Source: JAMPXD01 sp041481895
GTDB taxonomy: Bacteria > Desulfobacterota > Desulfuromonadia > Geobacterales > Geobacteraceae
DNA: 9,910 nucleotides
Direction: 5' to 3'
Assembly (NCBI GenBank): GCA_041481895.1
Contig: JBGPCQ010000111.1
Location: forward strand, 1-9,910
Part shown: positions 1 to 6,665 of the stretch, piece after piece
Numbering within the stretch: position 1 is the stretch's first letter
How the letters are laid out: each line of letters begins with the position of its first letter
Program-made: the position numbers and the translations under genes
The notes under the pieces: generated by a model
What the model saw: the letters and a program-made list of their open reading frames with translations, nothing else
Told to the model about the DNA's origin: nothing
Databases searched by the model: none

Positions 1-1
1 G

Positions 2-166
2 GCCGAGGAGAGAGGGTTAGGTGCTGTCCTAGCAAAGGCCAGAGAGGTAAGGTCTGCTAATCTGAAGGCTAAGAAGTCTGCTCCAATTAAGAAGGCAACT
101 CCGGTAAAGAAAGCTGCACCTGCTAAAGCAGCTAAAACCAACGTAGCAAAGAAGGCCAAGCAATAA
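2..166 (+). CDS. C-terminal end of a lysine/alanine-rich histone-like protein (5' partial)
   Basis: An open frame enters from the left edge and ends at TAA 164-166, giving 54 visible residues. The last ~35 residues are almost entirely Lys, Ala, Pro and Thr, with repeated KKA/KKAAP units. This resembles the basic disordered tails of bacterial histone H1-like and AlgP-like proteins, which bind DNA non-specifically through charge. The preceding stretch (AEERGLGAVLAKAREVRSAN) is not recognisable to me. The folded part lies outside the window, so the family is open; a ribosomal or topoisomerase tail would look similar. A remnant of another nucleoid protein (IHF/HU type) follows only 26 bp later. 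Confidence 0.6.
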   Translation, partial: AEERGLGAVLAKAREVRSANLKAKKSAPIKKATPVKKAAPAKAAKTNVAKKAKQ

Positions 167-192
167 TATTCATTATTTTCATCAGGAAGTGT

Positions 193-432
193 AAACTCGG
201 ATTCCCATTGAAAGAATCTGTAGAGCTGCTTGAATCAGTACTGGAAATAATGAAGAGTACCCTTGAAGCAGGTGAAGATATGAAGATATCCTGTTTTGGG
301 GGATTTGAAGTAAAAAAGAAGTCTGACAGCAAAGGTAGGAATCCACAGACTGGAGAGACATTAAATATTGCCGGCAGGAAGGTTCTTACGTTTAAGCCAA
401 GTCAGATACTCAAGGACCTCATCAATAGTTGA
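193..432 (+). pseudogene. IHF-alpha/HU family DNA-binding protein, N-terminally truncated
   Basis: The frame ending at TGA 430-432 reads as an IHF-alpha-like protein from KLGFPLKESVELLE onward. It includes the beta-arm signature GRNPQTGE and the C-terminal block VLTFKPSQILKDLI. Family members are ~90-100 residues and begin with an MTKADIVEKIY-type helix. Upstream of 193 this frame reads I/F-rich sequence with no ATG or GTG. The first usual start is TTG at 208, with only weak Shine-Dalgarno sequence, giving 74 residues. The conserved GFG turn reads CFGG (residues 29-32 from the TTG). IHF/HU dimers bend DNA through the beta arms; losing helix 1 should impair dimerisation. I infer a decaying copy, although an unusual short protein started from TTG cannot be excluded. 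Confidence 0.6.
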
Positions 433-565
433 ATTGCTCATTATTCCCTGGCTGAGAATGGCCGGTATGGGGGAAACGGGTATTCATCCTTAAGGTCAAC
501 TTCCAGCTCAATTCAGAGGTGTTGAGAGATAGACGATAACTATTTATCCCATCCCAGGCCGCAAA

Positions 566-579
566 ATTATTTAAATAAT
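566..579. repeat. 14-bp perfect AT palindrome
   Basis: ATTATTTAAATAAT equals its own reverse complement. It lies in the 175-bp gap between the IHF remnant and the 3' end of the PilZ gene, where I see no other feature. It could be a weak hairpin or a protein-binding site. In AT-rich DNA such a palindrome may also arise by chance. Confidence 0.35.
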
Positions 580-607
580 AAGCTGCTGTATATTGATATG
601 AACATAA

Positions 608-961
608 TCAATGAATAGCATGAGCCATTTTAAAAGTCTCACTCATCATAAGATATTGGTTAAGGCATTTTGACAAAATAACATCTCTTAACATTACAAA
701 TGAATTTACATCAATTTCATTTATTTTAATACCTACACCTGTTTTTTCATAGTAGATCGCACTTGCATGCAAATATATAGAAGAAAATAGAGAATGATGG
801 ATTGTAACTTCCAATGGTACATTTAGCGGTAAAACATTTGAGGTTTTTATATAGAAGCCTTGTAAACTCAAGCTTTCAATATTACCCCAAACGACCTGAT
901 CGTTGTACCGTAGTGAAGCACCTCCAGAATAATCCACCCTAGTAAAATTTCTAATTTCCAT
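608..961 (-). CDS. PilZ-domain protein, probable c-di-GMP receptor
   Basis: This is a 117-residue single-domain PilZ protein. The first binding motif RxxxR is intact near the N-terminus (RNFTR, residues 4-8 of MEIRNFTRV). The second motif, normally (D/N)xSxxG, reads SLSLQG in ESLSLQGFYI, so its first position is Ser. The C-terminal strand GVGIKINEIDVNSFVMLRDVI matches the PilZ barrel and helix of Geobacter-type proteins. I chose ATG at 961 because a purine-rich GTGAGGGA lies ~8 bases upstream; a GTG at 976 would add five residues. PilZ proteins bind c-di-GMP and usually act on motility, exopolysaccharide or gene expression through a partner. The target here is unknown. The gene is markedly more AT-rich than those to its right, and it has its own promoter at 1023-1052. 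Confidence 0.82.
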   Translation of the reverse strand: MEIRNFTRVDYSGGASLRYNDQVVWGNIESLSLQGFYIKTSNVLPLNVPLEVTIHHSLFSSIYLHASAIYYEKTGVGIKINEIDVNSFVMLRDVILSKCLNQYLMMSETFKMAHAIH

Positions 962-1019
962 TTTTGGGTCCCTCACTCAAATCTGTGCAAGAAAGTTGAT
1001 ATGTAAAAATCCCAATACT

Positions 1020-1063
1020 ACCATATTAATTCAGGATGTAATTCATTGTCAAGCTAATATGGT
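1020..1063. promoter_or_regulatory. 9-bp dyad flanking the PilZ promoter (candidate operator)
   Basis: ACCATATTA (1020-1028) and TAATATGGT (1055-1063) are perfect inverted copies 35 bp apart centre to centre. One arm covers the -10 box and the other lies just upstream of the -35 box. Such spacing would suit two half-sites bound on nearby helical faces or a looping repressor. No regulator can be assigned. Confidence 0.4.
1023..1052 (-). promoter_or_regulatory. Sigma-70-like promoter of the PilZ gene
   Basis: On the minus strand, TTGACA (1052-1047) is followed after 18 bp by TAATAT (1028-1023). The -35 box is perfect and the -10 box is close to consensus. Transcription would begin near 1016, giving a leader of ~55 nt before the ATG at 961. 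Confidence 0.6.
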
Positions 1064-1155
1064 GATGATCTTTGCAGCCCTTTCCAAGTGATCCATTTGC
1101 TGCATATCTGCTTTATGAATTCCTGTCTCGTGGCTTAGGAAAATTTAAAGTCCGC

Positions 1156-1184
1156 TTGACGTCAGCCATTATTATGTATATAAT
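1156..1184 (+). promoter_or_regulatory. Near-consensus sigma-70 promoter of brnTA
   Basis: TTGACG (1156-1161), a 17-bp spacer and TATAAT (1179-1184) form a textbook promoter. The start would be near 1191, ~20 nt before the brnT ATG. A strong promoter on an autoregulated toxin-antitoxin operon is expected. Confidence 0.75.
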
Positions 1185-1196
1185 GAACATATACAT
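1174..1196. promoter_or_regulatory. BrnA-type operator dyad over the brnTA -10 box
   Basis: ATGTATAT (1174-1181) and ATATACAT (1189-1196) are perfect 8-bp inverted repeats around a 7-bp spacer. The dyad overlaps the -10 box and the probable transcription start. Ribbon-helix-helix antitoxins repress their operons by binding such palindromes, so occupancy here would block RNA polymerase. Assignment to the downstream antitoxin is inferred from position. Confidence 0.65.
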
Positions 1197-1210
1197 TACT
1201 GGGAGCCGGC

Positions 1211-1531
1211 ATGAGTCCATTTTCGCACATCGTCGGTTTTGACTGGGATAAGGGGAACCTGAACAAGAACTGGGAGAAGCATGGGGTATCCAATGCCGAG
1301 AGCGAAGAAATTTTCTTCAATGCACCGTTCGTGGTGCGGCCCGATCCCGTCCATTCCGGTGATGAGGTTCGTTACTACGCACTCGGAATGACAGACGAAG
1401 GACGTCCCCTCTTTGTTTCCTTTACCCTTCGCAACGACACTATCCGCGTGATATCCTCCCGGGACATGACAATCCGGGAACAGGAGGTTTATCGTGACCG
1501 CCTTAAGAAAAGTGCCAAAGTTCAAAAATGA
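1211..1531 (+). CDS. brnT: BrnT family ribonuclease toxin
   Basis: This 106-residue protein carries the BrnT signatures in order: FDWDKGNLNKNWEKHGV (10-26), the acidic SEEIFF segment (31-36), RYYALGMTDEGRPLFVSFT (54-72), and IRVISSRDMTIREQEVY (78-94). BrnT is a compact RelE-like ribonuclease that arrests growth by cutting RNA and is neutralised by BrnA. Length and motifs match the family and no truncation is visible. The start is ATG 1211, with GGGAG at 1201-1205 five bases upstream. It is the first gene of a two-gene operon and overlaps the antitoxin gene by 38 bp. Toxin-first order is usual for this family. Confidence 0.9.
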   Translation: MSPFSHIVGFDWDKGNLNKNWEKHGVSNAESEEIFFNAPFVVRPDPVHSGDEVRYYALGMTDEGRPLFVSFTLRNDTIRVISSRDMTIREQEVYRDRLKKSAKVQK

Positions 1532-1772
1532 AAAAGAAGAGCGGGAGTTCTGGGCGGACCATGACGCCACCGACTACATGGACTTCTCCGCCGCGCAGGA
1601 AGCCCTGTTTCCCAACCTGAAAACAACGACCCGCACCATTTCCGTGAGGCTTCCCGAGACACTCATCGACAAACTGAAAACGCTGGCCAACAAACGGGAT
1701 GTCCCGTACCAGTCACTCTTGAAGGTGCTGCTGGCGGAAAAGGTCGAAGAGGAAATGCACCCGGCAAAATAG
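1494..1772 (+). CDS. brnA: BrnA/CopG-type ribbon-helix-helix antitoxin
   Basis: This 92-residue protein has two parts. The N-terminal segment KNEKEEREFWADHDATDYMDF (about residues 11-31) is the toxin-binding type seen in BrnA and CopG antitoxins. The C-terminal ribbon-helix-helix domain (about 44-84) has the DNA-contacting strand RTISVRL followed by two helices. The protein should bind BrnT and repress the operon at the dyad 1174-1196. The start is GTG 1494, not a later ATG, because AGGAGG at 1482-1487 lies six bases upstream inside brnT. That arrangement couples antitoxin synthesis to toxin translation. Calling it BrnA rather than generic CopG rests mainly on the brnT partner. Confidence 0.88.
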   Translation: MTALRKVPKFKNEKEEREFWADHDATDYMDFSAAQEALFPNLKTTTRTISVRLPETLIDKLKTLANKRDVPYQSLLKVLLAEKVEEEMHPAK

Positions 1773-1822
1773 ACAGGGATCTCTTCGCCGGGAAACCGGC
1801 ATTGTGCATCCCCGCAGTAAAA

Positions 1823-1859
1823 GGTTGAAGGTTGAAATTTCATAATTCATCCTTCAACC
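1823..1859. terminator. Inverted repeat after brnTA (possible terminator)
   Basis: GGTTGAAGG (1823-1831) and CCTTCAACC (1851-1859) form a 9-bp perfect stem with a 19-nt loop. It lies 50 bp after brnA. There is no T-run on either strand, so intrinsic termination is uncertain; a Rho-dependent or transcript-stabilising role is possible. The rest of the 285-bp gap to the next gene shows no feature I can support. Confidence 0.35.
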
Positions 1860-2059
1860 ATTACATGTCTTTCATCGCGTATATCAAGCCATGAAGGGAG
1901 AGGTTTTGAGAGCTAAGAGAATCCAGAAGTGATTTTTCAAGACTTGATCCACGTGCCTCCAGAGTTGAGAAGCATGAATAAGTGGCGAGACCACAGCGAC
2001 CGGGGTTCCATGGTGGATTCGGGGTCGGATGGGGCTAACGCCGGAACGGAGACGACATA

Positions 2060-3316
2060 ATGCCGAATCAAGGATCCGCTGGATCCCCCTCAAAAGAAAA
2101 CCGTCCCCGCGTGATTCGCTTCGAGCCCTCTCCCGGCACCATCATCGCTGTGCTGCTCATCATCGCCGGCCTATGGGTGCTGAACCGGCTTCTACCGGTG
2201 GTTTTGGTACTCGTGGCGGCTCTCATTATCGTCGGCGCCATAAGTCCCGCGGTCCGGTGGTTTGAAGAGCGACGCATGCGCCGGGGGCTGGGCATTGCGA
2301 TAGTTTTCACCGCGCTCGTGGTGGTCACCGTTCTCATCATCACACTGACGATTCCATCACTCATGGCGCAGGCGACGAACCTTCTGGACCAGGAACCCGC
2401 CCTGCGGGCACGCCTGGCGGAATGGTTGGTGGGCTCCCACCTGACCAGCCCCCTGGCGGAACTGCTTCGCAACGTGCACTCCGGTGATATTGTAAGGATG
2501 GCCGCCTCGAATGCCATCGAGTTCTCCAGCCGCATCGTCGCGATCTTCGCGTATATCCTGAGTTCCATATTTCTTGCGCTGTATATCATGATCGACCGGG
2601 ATCGGCTGCGCGGAGGCCTCTTCCTGGTGGTTCCCAGGTCCCACCACATACGGCTTTCCCGGGTCATGCTGAACCTGGAAACTATCGTCGGTGGTTACAT
2701 CCGCGGGCAGGTGATCACCTCTGCTTTCATGGCCATCTTCGTGTTCTTTCTCCTGAAAGCCTGTGATGTTTCAAACGCCCTGGCCATCGCGGTTTTTGCG
2801 GGCGTTGCCGACGTCCTTCCCTACATCGGTGCCCTGCTTTCGGTGGGGGCCGCAGTGGCGGCAGCGCTCTCCCGCGGCCCTGATATCATTGTTGTCGTGC
2901 TCGTGCTGATGCTCATCTATGAGGTATTCGAGAACCGTGTGCTCGTGCCCAGGGTCTATGGCCGCGCGTTACGCCTCCCGTCGTCCGTGATCCTTTTTTC
3001 GCTTTTGGCGGGAAGCGTTTTGTTGGGCATCCCCGGGGCGCTTCTCGCCCTTCCGGTGGCGGCGGCGGTGCTGATGCTCATCGAGGAACTGCGCGTCGAG
3101 CTGCCCGGGCAGCAGGAACAGGCAGAAGACGTGGAGATCAGGGAACGTGACGACCGCGGTGAAGAGGAGTATGAGCGCCGGGCCGAAGGTATGCCCGCCG
3201 AGCAGGCCGCAGCCATTGCCGTTGAGATCTCCTCCGATCGCCATAAGGAAGAAAGCAGTCTGCCAACGAAAACGGATGCACCTGAAAGCGAAGAGAGGGG
3301 TCAGACCCCGACATGA
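2060..3316 (+). CDS. AI-2E family (PerM-like) inner-membrane transporter
   Basis: This 418-residue protein belongs to the AI-2E/UPF0118 permease family. Hydrophobic segments lie at about 27-62, 78-98, 155-178, 216-232, 240-270, 274-289 and 308-342. Family motifs include GGYIRGQ (211-217), DVLPYIG (251-257), ENRVLVPRVYGR (291-302) and the glycine/proline-rich GIPGALLALPVAA (323-335). Members have been linked to autoinducer-2 export or sodium/proton antiport, and sequence does not decide the substrate. The last ~75 residues form a strongly charged Glu/Arg-rich tail (EDVEIRERDDRGEEEYERR and onward), not part of the conserved core and probably cytoplasmic. The start is ATG 2060, with GGAG at 2048-2051. 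The gene appears monocistronic. Confidence 0.87.
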   Translation: MPNQGSAGSPSKENRPRVIRFEPSPGTIIAVLLIIAGLWVLNRLLPVVLVLVAALIIVGAISPAVRWFEERRMRRGLGIAIVFTALVVVTVLIITLTIPSLMAQATNLLDQEPALRARLAEWLVGSHLTSPLAELLRNVHSGDIVRMAASNAIEFSSRIVAIFAYILSSIFLALYIMIDRDRLRGGLFLVVPRSHHIRLSRVMLNLETIVGGYIRGQVITSAFMAIFVFFLLKACDVSNALAIAVFAGVADVLPYIGALLSVGAAVAAALSRGPDIIVVVLVLMLIYEVFENRVLVPRVYGRALRLPSSVILFSLLAGSVLLGIPGALLALPVAAAVLMLIEELRVELPGQQEQAEDVEIRERDDRGEEEYERRAEGMPAEQAAAIAVEISSDRHKEESSLPTKTDAPESEERGQTPT

Positions 3317-3474
3317 GACAAATCGGGCTTGCGCTGACGGTTAACTCCACAATAGGAGACAGGGGTTTATCAAAAACGAACAAAAAGTCCTATTCACGCT
3401 GAACCAAAACACCCATAAATAAAGCCCGCATGAAAGTAATTTAGATGCAGACAGTTTGGAAAAATTTCCGGAAC

Positions 3475-3511
3475 AAAAAGGCCCTCTTTCTCGACGAAAG
3501 AGGGCCTTTTT
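3475..3511. terminator. Bidirectional intrinsic terminator
   Basis: A perfect 16-bp stem (3475-3490 with 3496-3511) encloses a 5-nt loop. Its core is GGCCCTCTTTC/GAAAGAGGGCC. An A5 tract on the left and a T5 tract on the right give a U-run on both strands, so it can end the transporter transcript and the convergent helicase transcript. The 158 bp between the transporter stop and this hairpin show nothing else I can support. Confidence 0.9.
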
Positions 3512-3559
3512 GTTATGATCTGATTTCCATCCGGGAATCCTGAAAAGAAGCAAACGAAG

Positions 3560-4927
3560 TTAGATCACCCGTCTGCTCGGCTTCCCTGAAGCTGAACTGC
3601 GGTATTCGACGGTCACCGGCCGCTGGCTTTTCGGCGCGCCCCATCTTTTGACCCGGGTATCGCCATCCGCCCGGCTGGTGCCGGCGCGGTTGTCTCCGTG
3701 CCGCTGTGCAGTGACGCCGTTGCTTTTCCGGCCCGCCGGCGGACCATTGCGCTTGGGGCCCTTGCCGGTGGTACTTTTGGGACGCATCCCCCTGGTCGGT
3801 TCCAGCCCCGGAATTACGTGCTGCGGGAGTGTCTGGCCGATGAAGCGCTCGATCTTGTCCAGGTAGTTCTGGTCATTGAGCGAGGCAAAGGATACGGCAA
3901 TACCGGCAGCCCCGGCGCGGCCGGTCCGGCCGATCCGGTGCACGTAATCTTCGGCGAACTTGGGGAGGTCGAAGTTGATGACATGGCTGATGCCGCTCAC
4001 GTCGAGGCCGCGGGCGGCCACGTCAGTCGCGACCAACAGCCGGACCTTGCCCCGCCGCATGTCGGCGATGGTGCGGTTGCGCGCACTCTGGTTCATGTCG
4101 CCGTGCAGCGCCGCCACCTGGTGCCCCTGTTCGTAGAGTTCCTGGGCCAGGGCGTCGGCGTCCCGCTTGGTGGCGGAGAAGATGATCGCCTTGGTCACGC
4201 TGACGTCCGAGACGAAATGCTGCAGCAGGCGGTTCTTGTGGCGCAGGTCGTCGGTCACATGGAGACGCTGCTCGATATTGTCGAGGGTGGTTTTCCTGCC
4301 GGCAACGGTGATCCGCTCCGGCTTGTTCAGGAGGCGCTGGGCGAGCCGGGCCATGGTGGCGTCCATGGTGGCGGTGAACATCAGGGTCTGGCGGTTGGCC
4401 GGAGCGGCGGCGGCGATCTTGTCCACATCTTCGGTAAAGCCCATATCGAGCATCCGGTCGGCTTCATCGAGAATCAGTGTTTCCAGGCGGCCCAGGTCGA
4501 TGCGCCGGTTTTCCAGGTGGTCGATCAGCCGGCCCGGCGTGGCGACCACGATATCCACCGGTTGCGACAGGAGGCGGAGCTGTTCCCGGTAGGGCATTCC
4601 CCCGAGGATGGCGACGCTTTTGACGTGCATGAATTTGCCGTAGGAGCGAATGGCGTCGGTGATCTGGTTGGCCAGTTCGCGGGTCGGCGTCAGGATCAGC
4701 ATCCGCGGACCGCGCCCTCTGGCTTCGGAAGGGACGGTCAGACGCTGGAGCGTGGGGAGGACAAAGGCCGCGGTTTTGCCGGTGCCGGTCTGGGCGGTCG
4801 CGATCAGGTCATGGCCGGCCAGGGCCATCGGGATGGCCTGTTCCTGGATCGGCGTCGGCTCGGTGTAGCCGCACGCTTCAATGGCCTTGAGGATAGAGGG
4901 ATGCAACTGCAGTTCTGCAAAAGACAT
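3560..4927 (-). CDS. rhlE: DEAD-box ATP-dependent RNA helicase, RhlE type
   Basis: This 455-residue protein has the full DEAD-box motif set. The Q-motif region is GYTEPTPIQ (20-28), motif I AQTGTGKT (45-52), Ia PTRELA (81-86), Ib TPGR (130-133) and II DEAD (154-157). Motif III is TAT (185-187) rather than the commoner SAT. Motif V is ATDVAARGLD (300-309) and VI is HRIGRTGR (330-337). After ~375 comes a basic Gly/Arg/Lys-rich tail, as in RhlE proteins, which adds non-specific RNA affinity. The enzyme unwinds short RNA duplexes with ATP during ribosome assembly, mRNA decay or cold adaptation. The start is the ATG at 4927-4925, with AAGGA six bases upstream. The paralogue assignment (RhlE versus another DEAD-box) rests on overall motif style. 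Confidence 0.9.
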   Translation of the reverse strand: MSFAELQLHPSILKAIEACGYTEPTPIQEQAIPMALAGHDLIATAQTGTGKTAAFVLPTLQRLTVPSEARGRGPRMLILTPTRELANQITDAIRSYGKFMHVKSVAILGGMPYREQLRLLSQPVDIVVATPGRLIDHLENRRIDLGRLETLILDEADRMLDMGFTEDVDKIAAAAPANRQTLMFTATMDATMARLAQRLLNKPERITVAGRKTTLDNIEQRLHVTDDLRHKNRLLQHFVSDVSVTKAIIFSATKRDADALAQELYEQGHQVAALHGDMNQSARNRTIADMRRGKVRLLVATDVAARGLDVSGISHVINFDLPKFAEDYVHRIGRTGRAGAAGIAVSFASLNDQNYLDKIERFIGQTLPQHVIPGLEPTRGMRPKSTTGKGPKRNGPPAGRKSNGVTAQRHGDNRAGTSRADGDTRVKRWGAPKSQRPVTVEYRSSASGKPSRRVI

Positions 4928-4960
4928 AGTGATTCCTTATGATACGCATGCGCACTCGAA

Positions 4961-4977
4961 TGCCGGCCTTGCCGGCA
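4961..4977 (-). promoter_or_regulatory. Hairpin in the helicase 5' leader
   Basis: TGCCGGC and GCCGGCA pair perfectly around a 3-nt loop, ~34 bp upstream of the helicase ATG. It has no U-run. Placed in the untranslated leader of an RNA-helicase mRNA, it could be a substrate for autoregulation or simply a stabilising stem. Confidence 0.35.
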
Positions 4978-5072
4978 GCGTCATCAGCACGGGGAATGCA
5001 GCTGCGTAAAGTGTATAACGTGGTGTAAATGCGAACGCCGCGGGGACAAACTGATGGCCCACAGACAGGACG

Positions 5073-5130
5073 GCAGTAGCACGGTAGTGACCGACATCAA
5101 TACATCGTCGCCAACCGTTTGAGCTACTGC
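5073..5130. other. 58-bp extended stem-loop in the rhlE-rdgC intergenic gap
   Basis: GCAGTAGC (5073-5080) pairs with GCTACTGC (5123-5130). ACGGT (5081-5085) pairs with ACCGT (5114-5118), leaving TTGA as a one-sided bulge. CGAC (5092-5095) pairs with GTCG (5107-5110) beneath an 11-nt loop. The nested pairing is far more than expected by chance, but no T-run follows on either strand. It could be a small RNA, a long-leader element of either divergent gene, or a REP-like repeat. The 451-bp gap around it contains no ORF I can support. Confidence 0.5.
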
Positions 5131-5194
5131 AATTTCAGGGGAGTAAACTGAAAGCAGGGGGGGTTAGTGAACGATGAAACAAAAAGAAGTCAGT

Positions 5195-5233
5195 GCCGGC
5201 AGGTTCGAGGCTGTTTCCCGTTTCCTGCCAGGC
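5195..5233. other. Second intergenic hairpin upstream of rdgC
   Basis: GCC-GGCAGG (5195-5203) pairs with CCTGCC-A-GGC (5224-5233), a 9-bp stem with one bulged A. Inside it, CGAGG can pair imperfectly with CCCG. It lies ~145 bp upstream of the rdgC start with no following U-run. Its role is unknown. Confidence 0.35.
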
Positions 5234-5378
5234 TGATGAGCTGAATTATTCTTTATAGTCCTTTTTTGTCTGGATTGCAAGCAATATTTTCATTATTCAT
5301 GATGCATTATTAACTTGCCCTCTTCCCGAAAAAGATGTATCCATGTGCACTTCTCAAATTACCACAAGGAGCGGTACC

Positions 5379-6545
5379 ATGGGCATTCTCTCAAACAGCG
5401 TCAGCATCTGCCAGTTCAGGGTCGTCGGCACCCTTCCCGCGACGGACCTTTTCCCCTGGGTTGCGGAGCGCCTTGCGAAAAACAGCTTCATTCCGATCGA
5501 CCAGGGGACCGCCGAGCTCTCCATCGGCTGGGTCGAGATGGACGACCACCGGGAGAGCGGCTTTGCCGTCCCGTCGGCATTCTGGCGCGATCACTACCTG
5601 GCCCTGACGCTGCGCCAGGACCGGCGCACCATTCCAGCCGCGCTGTTGCGTGCCCATCTGAAAATGGCGGAACGTGATTTCATCGCCGCCAACCCCGGCT
5701 ACACAAGGGTCCCGAAACAGAAGCGGGAGGAGTTGCGCGATGCCGTCCGGAATGCCCTGCTGGCCAGAACCCTGCCGGTACCGTCGGTCTTTGATGCGGT
5801 CTGGGATATCGACAGCAGCGTCCTTACGCTGGCGACCCTCAGTGGAAAAGCGCTCGATCAGTTCGAGACCCACTTCAAGAAGAGCTTTGAGGGGTTTCGA
5901 CTGGTGGCCATCCATCCCTATGCCCGCGCCGAAGCGGTTGTGCCCGCGCAGTTCAAGCCTCTACTGCGCCAGGCGAACAAGGCCGCCACTGAGGCCGTCC
6001 TCGATCTCGTCAAAAGCAACCAGTGGCTTGGCTGGGATTTTCTGCGCTGGGTCATGTACCGGACCATGAACGAATCATCGGAATACCGGGTCAACCAACC
6101 CGGTCCGGCAACGGCAGAGGAGCCGTTCATCGCATACCTCAACGACCGGATGGTGCTCTGCGGCGCCGGCGAGAACGGCGCACAGAAGATTACCGCGTCC
6201 GGTCCCCAGGACCGCTTCGGCGAGGTCCGCACAGCCCTGCGGAACGGAAAGCAGATCACCGAGTCGACCCTCCATCTCGAAAGGGGAGAGCATCTCTGGA
6301 AGATGACCCTCAGGGGGGAGATGTTTCATTTCGCCTCGTTCAAGGCGCCGCCTGTCAAGGTTGAGCGGGATGCTGCAGTGAATGAGGCTAGCGAGCAGGA
6401 AGCGGTCTTTTACGAGCGGATGCACCTGCTCGAAGTCGGGCAGCAGATGTTCGACAGCCTCTATGCGACCTTCCTCGCCGTACGCTTCGGGAGGGGGTGG
6501 CAGGATGAGGTGCAGAAAATTGACGACTGGCTTGCCGCGACCTGA
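5379..6545 (+). CDS. rdgC: RdgC-like recombination-associated protein
   Basis: This 388-residue protein has the RdgC layout. An N-terminal strand FRVVG (13-17) leads to LFPWVAERLAKNSFIPI (24-40) and SIGWVEM (48-54). The central segment LALTLRQDRRTIPAALLRA (74-92) and KQKREELRDAVRNALLARTLPVPS (about 113-136) correspond to RdgC's KILPS and EKDSLKDEV-SLLPRAF regions. DAVWDIDSSVLTLATLS follows (139-155). RdgC forms a ring around double-stranded DNA and limits RecA loading. E. coli RdgC is 303 residues, so this protein carries ~85 extra residues, mainly C-terminal. I chose ATG 5379 because AAGGAG at 5366-5371 lies seven bases upstream; an in-frame ATG at 5343 lacks one. It is divergent from the helicase gene. 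Confidence 0.78.
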   Translation: MGILSNSVSICQFRVVGTLPATDLFPWVAERLAKNSFIPIDQGTAELSIGWVEMDDHRESGFAVPSAFWRDHYLALTLRQDRRTIPAALLRAHLKMAERDFIAANPGYTRVPKQKREELRDAVRNALLARTLPVPSVFDAVWDIDSSVLTLATLSGKALDQFETHFKKSFEGFRLVAIHPYARAEAVVPAQFKPLLRQANKAATEAVLDLVKSNQWLGWDFLRWVMYRTMNESSEYRVNQPGPATAEEPFIAYLNDRMVLCGAGENGAQKITASGPQDRFGEVRTALRNGKQITESTLHLERGEHLWKMTLRGEMFHFASFKAPPVKVERDAAVNEASEQEAVFYERMHLLEVGQQMFDSLYATFLAVRFGRGWQDEVQKIDDWLAAT

Positions 6546-6609
6546 TCACCGTGCAGGAACCTCTCCACTCCATCCAAAGACCCTCCCGGAAGATTGACAG
6601 GGAAACGAC

Positions 6610-6637
6610 TTGACGTCTCCGGGAAGCGGGGTACAAT
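6610..6637 (+). promoter_or_regulatory. Promoter of the small cysteine-rich gene
   Basis: TTGACG (6610-6615), a 16-bp spacer and TACAAT (6632-6637) lie just after rdgC. A transcript would start near 6644, ~22 nt before the ATG at 6666. With the terminator at 6895-6924, this makes the small gene a self-contained unit. Confidence 0.55.
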
Positions 6638-6665
6638 AATTACAAAGGACAAAGGAGGAAGGGCC

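Noticed and set aside
2068..2667. 199-codon minus-strand ORF
   Set aside because: It is antisense to the AI-2E permease, whose family motifs are clear; the shadow is Arg/Ser/Thr-rich without a domain.
3341..3553. 70-codon minus-strand ORF between the permease and the helicase
   Set aside because: It runs through the bidirectional terminator hairpin and has no convincing start signal or protein-like composition.
3698..4942. 414-codon plus-strand ORF opposite the helicase
   Set aside because: It is the antisense shadow of a GC-rich helicase gene with all DEAD-box motifs on the other strand; its translation has no recognisable domain.
4928..5060. c-di-GMP or cold-shock riboswitch in the helicase leader
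   Set aside because: Only one short hairpin is visible; no GEMM core or other known riboswitch signature is present.
5073..5233. CRISPR-like or tRNA-like element
   Set aside because: The inverted repeats are single, not regularly spaced, and no cloverleaf or CCA-type end can be drawn.
5266..5303. rdgC promoter
   Set aside because: TTGTCT or TTGCAA can be paired only with poor -10 boxes (three or four matches of six), so I do not annotate one.
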